Made by a program: the position numbers and the translations under genes. A stretch of 36,983 nucleotides of DNA, from contig PAOZ01000037.1 of NCBI GenBank assembly GCA_002708695.1, positions 1 to 36,983 on the forward strand, read 5' to 3'. Positions 33,383-36,983 of the stretch are shown here, one piece after another (position 1 is the first letter of the stretch; every line of letters starts with the position of its first letter). The stretch comes from Methanobacteriota archaeon. GTDB taxonomy: Archaea > Thermoplasmatota > Poseidoniia > Poseidoniales > Thalassarchaeaceae. The notes beneath the pieces were generated by a model. The model made no database searches, was not told where the DNA came from, and saw nothing but the letters and a program-made list of their open reading frames with translations.

Positions 33383-35337
33383 TATTTTCCTTCCATCATT
33401 CTTTCTTCAATTACACTACCAGGTAGACAATTCAAAACATCCTGTTCTTCTAGCCAACCTTTTCTGGCCATTTGAACTCCAAACCACACATCTTTCAGAC
33501 CCTTTTTAAAGTGCGCGTCAGGGTTGATTACAATGGGAACTCCTTGAGATTTTGCAAATTTACACAGTCTCCAATCTAAGTCTAATCTGTAAGGACTTGC
33601 ATTGATTTCACAAGCTTTCAATACACCATCTGAATTTAGTTCACCCATTCTCCGTAGAACTGCATGCATGTCCAATGGAAAACCTTCTCTGCCACCAATT
33701 ATTCGCCCAGTAGGATGCCCCAAAATTGTAAATGTAGGGTCTTCAATTGCTTTGATTAAGATTTCAGTATTTTCAATTTCATCTCGATTTCTCCATGAAC
33801 GAATAGCGTGTACGCTTCCTACTACGTGTGAAAATTCTCGTCTAATGCTATCTGGGTAATCCAATTTTCCATCTGCCAAAATATCACATTCGGAACCATG
33901 TAGGATACGAAAATCAGTTCCCTCAGTTGACCATTTATCATTCATCTCTCTAATTTCATTTCCTTGTTTTTTGACTAAATGTTGGGGAACTCCAATACTT
34001 CTTCCTCCAATATTCAGAACTTCAGAATGATCTGCAATCCCCAGATATTCCCAACCTAGAGCCATTGCTGCTTCTGCCATTTCACTTAATGATGCGGAAC
34101 CATCTGATGCAGTAGTGTGGTTATGTAGTGCTCCTTTGACTTGATATGGCTCAATTAATGATGGGAGATTATCAGATAAAGCGGCTTCAATCTCTCCCAT
34201 ATCCTCTCTCATTTCTGGGGGGACCCATTTCATTTGGAGGTGTTCATAAATTTCCGTTTCATCCATTGCCGGCATTCCATTAGCTGCTGCTTCGAGTCCT
34301 TTTGCGTCTCCCAGACCATCAAGAGGAAATAATCCAAATTCATTGAGTCTTAATCCCATGTCTAATGCTCTTTGTCGCATTCGAACATTGTGCTCTTTGC
34401 TTCCAGTGAAATATGCCATTGTGTATGCGAAAACATGAGGAGGAACTAGCCTCACTTGAGCATCGATAGTTGAATTGGATTCCAATTCTTCCCAAGCTTC
34501 TCCTCCAAGTGCGGCTAGTACTCCTTCATCTATTGTAGAATTAGAGAAAGCCTCTTCAAAGATTGTAGATTCTAGGATTAGACTAATTTTTGAATCTCCT
34601 GCTCCTTTAATCTCGGCTATACCTGGAATAGATAGAATTGCATCGGTGACTTTTTCAATATCTTCATTTTCAACAGCTGCGACAATATCGAGGTCTCCAA
34701 TTGACTCTTTTCTTCTTCTTGCTGAACCTGCAAGTTGAGCTCTTTGGACTCCTGAAATAGAAGAAATTCTTCTTTCAAATGCCTCTCCATAAAGTAGACC
34801 GATGTCTAGCCGTCTTCTTCCAGTAAATCTGGCAAGTAAATCAATTCCTTCAAGTATTCTTTCCTCCATCTTTTTACCCATTCTAGGTAAATTTGCTAGA
34901 GCACCTTCTTCTGCTGCTGATCTCAGTTCTGCAATACTCTCTATCCCTAGTTCATCATGGAATTGTTTTATTCTCTTGGGGCCAAGCCCAGGAACTCCTA
35001 ACATTTCGATTAACCCCTTAGGGACTTTTTGATATAGAGAATCTAAATCTCCCCACGTACCCTCATTCATTGCTTCATCTATCAGCCCTGCAATTCCTTT
35101 GCCAATTCCTTTGATTTCAATTAAGGTGCCTTCTTGGACAGTTTCCCATAAATTGTCTTCGTGAGAAGAAAGACTTCTAGATGCATTTTCATATGCTCGA
35201 ACTCTAAATGGATTTGCACCATCTAATTGTAACAGTGTACCTACTTGTTCTAGAACTGAAATGATTTGATTTTTTGTAAAGAAAGGCGGCTCACTTCTTC
35301 GCGATCGTGGGATGACCCAACCGTGCACGCTCACCAT
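33382..35337 (-). CDS. polX: Family X DNA polymerase/PHP nuclease with altered palm
   Basis: A 651-residue bacterial/archaeal-type PolX. The order is an N-terminal HhH domain (GANPFRVRAYENASRSL, IKGIGKGIA, GVPGLGPKRIKQF), the palm (AGSARRRKESIGDLDIV, D215 and D217; YFTGSKEHNVRMRQRA) and a C-terminal PHP phosphoesterase domain (HNHTTASDG, GIADHSE, SECDI, SVHAIRS, LGHPTGR, EINASP, NPDAH) with all metal ligands in place. The third catalytic Asp of the palm, in the strand that usually reads VDLRVVPP, is Gln294 here (IDAQVRLVPP). The region before it is longer than usual and repeats NSTID (266-270 and 288-292). The nuclease should work in base-excision repair; polymerase activity is in doubt. It is first in an operon with nth. 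Confidence 0.92.
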   Translation of the reverse strand: MVSVHGWVIPRSRRSEPPFFTKNQIISVLEQVGTLLQLDGANPFRVRAYENASRSLSSHEDNLWETVQEGTLIEIKGIGKGIAGLIDEAMNEGTWGDLDSLYQKVPKGLIEMLGVPGLGPKRIKQFHDELGIESIAELRSAAEEGALANLPRMGKKMEERILEGIDLLARFTGRRRLDIGLLYGEAFERRISSISGVQRAQLAGSARRRKESIGDLDIVAAVENEDIEKVTDAILSIPGIAEIKGAGDSKISLILESTIFEEAFSNSTIDEGVLAALGGEAWEELESNSTIDAQVRLVPPHVFAYTMAYFTGSKEHNVRMRQRALDMGLRLNEFGLFPLDGLGDAKGLEAAANGMPAMDETEIYEHLQMKWVPPEMREDMGEIEAALSDNLPSLIEPYQVKGALHNHTTASDGSASLSEMAEAAMALGWEYLGIADHSEVLNIGGRSIGVPQHLVKKQGNEIREMNDKWSTEGTDFRILHGSECDILADGKLDYPDSIRREFSHVVGSVHAIRSWRNRDEIENTEILIKAIEDPTFTILGHPTGRIIGGREGFPLDMHAVLRRMGELNSDGVLKACEINASPYRLDLDWRLCKFAKSQGVPIVINPDAHFKKGLKDVWFGVQMARKGWLEEQDVLNCLPGSVIEERMMEGK

Positions 35338-35423
35338 GCACTTGGTTATTCACTGGGGGTTTTGAAACATATCTTTCACTCAAAATCAAAGACCGACTAG
35401 AAGTAGAGTGGATTGGGGAGAGC

Positions 35424-35762
35424 ATGTTAGAGTTATTCGAATCTATACTTTCATGGTCCTGTGGCCTAGTGATAGTAATTTGGATTTCAATAGGAACCCT
35501 AGCTCGCTCCCAAAAAATTGAACGGATTTCTCACAATGTCATGTCTTTTTTGTGCATGGTTACTGCCATTGGACTTGTTTTATTTCATTTCTTAGGGGGT
35601 ACATTTTGGGGATCACCTCCGTTAGCTAACTTTCTTGCATTAGTACTCGTATTAATGGGTATAGTTAGTCAAATTATTCCAATTAATGGTGAAGAAATTC
35701 AAGGGGAACCCAATCCTCATCATCTGATGAAATTACGTAGAGAAAGGGAGGGTGAAGAGTGA
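35424..35762 (+). CDS. Small three-helix membrane protein
   Basis: A 112-residue protein with three hydrophobic helices (ILSWSCGLVIVIWISIGTLA, VMSFLCMVTAIGLVLFHFLGG, ANFLALVLVLMGIVSQIIPI) and a charged tail (HHLMKLRREREGEE). I do not recognise the family. A GGGGAG precedes the ATG. It is divergent from polX and meets the convergent NifU-like gene end to end. Confidence 0.65.
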   Translation: MLELFESILSWSCGLVIVIWISIGTLARSQKIERISHNVMSFLCMVTAIGLVLFHFLGGTFWGSPPLANFLALVLVLMGIVSQIIPINGEEIQGEPNPHHLMKLRREREGEE

Positions 35763-36086
35763 TTATCCGCTACTCTCTGCTTCACTTTCTAATTTCTCAT
35801 CAATAAATTGACGCATATATTCTGGCAATTCGCCGTTTTGGAAAATTACATCGTTGACTACATCTAATTGCATTAAAGAATAGTAAATTTGCATTGCAGT
35901 CATTGGTGTTGACCCACATCCTGTACATCCGCCTTCTAATGAGATCATAATAATGCCATCAGTGGTATCTACCACATTTACTACTCCGTCATGTGCATCC
36001 AATACAGCCTGTACGGGCCCCACAGAATCTAGAATGAGTTGCTTGTCAACCACATCATTCCCATTGTGTACTACTCTATCAATCAA
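35763..36086 (-). CDS. NifU C-terminal-domain Fe-S scaffold protein
   Basis: The 107-residue protein has a NifU/Nfu core: VGPVQAVLDAHDGVVNVVDTTDGIIMISLEGGCTGCGSTPMT. The CxxC in GGCTGCGS is the pair that holds a 4Fe-4S cluster for delivery to client enzymes, and the preceding two helices with HDG-V-V-D match the family. There is no in-frame ATG before the domain; TTG at 36086 is the only usual start before an upstream stop codon. The acidic tail (EKLESEAESSG) is short. It faces away from the pyrophosphatase gene. Confidence 0.88.
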   Translation of the reverse strand: MIDRVVHNGNDVVDKQLILDSVGPVQAVLDAHDGVVNVVDTTDGIIMISLEGGCTGCGSTPMTAMQIYYSLMQLDVVNDVIFQNGELPEYMRQFIDEKLESEAESSG

Positions 36087-36172
36087 CTGATTAAAATCGC
36101 GATTTTTTGCATTGATGGCGATTAACTAAACTATGTGAAAAAGGTCAAACCAGTAATTCAAATCGGTCTCTA

Positions 36173-36181
36173 TTAAATATA
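36173..36181 (+). promoter_or_regulatory. TATA box of hppA
   Basis: TTAAATATA fits the archaeal box A and predicts a start near 36203. This would give a short leader carrying AGGTGA at 36206-36211, five bases before the ATG. Confidence 0.55.
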
Positions 36182-36216
36182 GGTCGATTTTCGCGTTGAT
36201 GAAATAGGTGAAAAAA

Positions 36217-36983
36217 ATGAGTGCATTTACCCCAGAAGAATTGGCTCAAATAGGCGTTGCATTGGCTGTTTTCGGATTGATTACTGCCTTTGTCCTTTAT
36301 CGACGGAATGATTCTATCGTAATTGATAATGAAACAGTATCTGACATTACTAATCAGATTCAGAAAGGAGCTATGGCGTTCCTATACGCTGAATACAGGT
36401 ATCTTTCAGTATTCGTTTTAGTCGTAGCAGGCCTACTCATGGCAGGTGGACAAATTAACTCAGATTTGGGTATGGAAACCGCACTTGCATTCTTAATTGG
36501 TGCCTTTACTTCGGTAATGGCAGGATATTCTGGAATGCGTAGTGCAACTTCTGCTAATGGTAGAACCGCTATGGCTGCTAAAAATGGAGGTCAACCAGAA
36601 GCATTGCTTGTATCGTTCAATGGTGGAGCAGTCATGGGACTTGCCGTAGGGGGGCTCGGTCTTCTAGGGGTTTCTTCCATGTATCTATGGCTCGGTCAAG
36701 ATTTCAGTACAGTTGGATCGATTGCAGGTTTTGGAATGGGTGCATCTAGTATCGCTCTATTCGCTCGTGTGGGTGGTGGAATTTACACAAAAGCAGCAGA
36801 TGTAGGTGCTGATTTGGTAGGTAAGGTTGAAGCAGGGATTCCAGAAGATGACCCTCGAAATCCAGGAGTTATTGCAGATAATGTAGGAGATAACGTTGGC
36901 GATGTAGCAGGAATGGGAGCAGATATCTTTGAGTCATTTGTTGGTTCAATAATTGCGTCTATGGTGATTGCAGCAGCTGCAGG
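36217..36983 (+). CDS. hppA: Membrane-bound proton/sodium-pumping pyrophosphatase, N-terminal part
   Basis: The reading frame starts at ATG 36217 behind AGGTGA and runs off the window without a stop, giving 255 residues of an enzyme that is about 680-750 long. Four membrane helices are seen, then the pyrophosphate-binding site [56 protein letters not shown], a stretch diagnostic of H+- or Na+-translocating pyrophosphatases. It splits PPi and pumps cations across the membrane. The residues that decide proton or sodium, and potassium dependence, lie beyond the window. This gene is missing from the ORF track because it is cut by the window end. Confidence 0.95.
   Translation, partial: MSAFTPEELAQIGVALAVFGLITAFVLYRRNDSIVIDNETVSDITNQIQKGAMAFLYAEYRYLSVFVLVVAGLLMAGGQINSDLGMETALAFLIGAFTSVMAGYSGMRSATSANGRTAMAAKNGGQPEALLVSFNGGAVMGLAVGGLGLLGVSSMYLWLGQDFSTVGSIAGFGMGASSIALFARVGGGIYTKAADVGADLVGKVEAGIPEDDPRNPGVIADNVGDNVGDVAGMGADIFESFVGSIIASMVIAAAA

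Noticed and set aside
1-36983. CRISPR arrays, tRNA or rRNA genes, transposases
   Set aside because: No regularly spaced repeats, no cloverleaf-like sequence and no mobile-element protein was seen by eye; a tRNA scan was not possible.

Overview
The window looks like chromosome from a planktonic Marine Group II euryarchaeon (Candidatus Poseidoniales, probably of the motile Poseidoniaceae type). The grounds are archaeal information-processing and lipid genes (a TATA-binding protein, mevalonate kinase), a full archaellum motor operon, an archaeal SepF, large Asp/Ser-rich secreted proteins with C-terminal membrane anchors, Shine-Dalgarno motifs of the GGTGAT type, and moderately low GC. The placement is inference from gene content; there is no rRNA or other taxonomic marker here. 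I saw no tRNA, rRNA, CRISPR array, transposase or phage gene, and no gap between genes exceeds 300 bases.

Layout. 1-4482: tail of an unidentified gene, a lipoprotein with two Asp-box (sialidase-type) motifs, and a membrane-anchored amidohydrolase fused to a lamin-tail-like domain. 4483-7086: cysS and a divergent short-chain/extended NAD-dependent reductase. 7093-9395: a minus-strand operon of FixC-like flavoprotein, FixX ferredoxin and a four-helix membrane protein. 9512-11291: mevalonate kinase and TBP. 11341-15517: a 1.2 kaa PKD-type surface protein followed by the FtsZ anchor SepF. 15509-18857 (minus): FMN-binding protein, PrxQ peroxiredoxin, a putative DNA-binding protein, an AT-rich repeat-bearing spacer and a YfaP-like protein. 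18981-24951: three overlapping or closely coupled genes (small helical protein, 1.6 kaa surface/membrane protein, cytosolic protein with a related fold). 25042-31629: archaellum operon (archaellin, an ArlCDE-position protein, arlF, arlG, arlH, arlI, arlJ). 31757-35337: a DNase I homologue of animal type, then a polX-nth repair operon. 35424-36983: a small membrane protein, a NifU-type Fe-S scaffold and the start of a membrane pyrophosphatase.

How the genes work together. The archaellum operon supplies filament, stator-like ArlF/ArlG and the ArlHIJ motor; a prepilin peptidase is not in the window. The three genes immediately upstream run in the same direction and may form a surface-anchoring or accessory complex for it. 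The polX-nth pair forms a base-excision-repair unit in which the polymerase active site and the Fe-S cluster of the glycosylase both appear altered. FixC-FixX would pass electrons from an electron-transfer flavoprotein encoded elsewhere to the quinone pool.

The most unusual things seen are a TBP with an about 65-residue insertion inside its second repeat, a secreted DNase I with the complete animal-type catalytic set, the modified polX-nth pair, the large archaellum-linked three-gene module, and a very stable UUCG hairpin separating archaellin from the rest of its operon.
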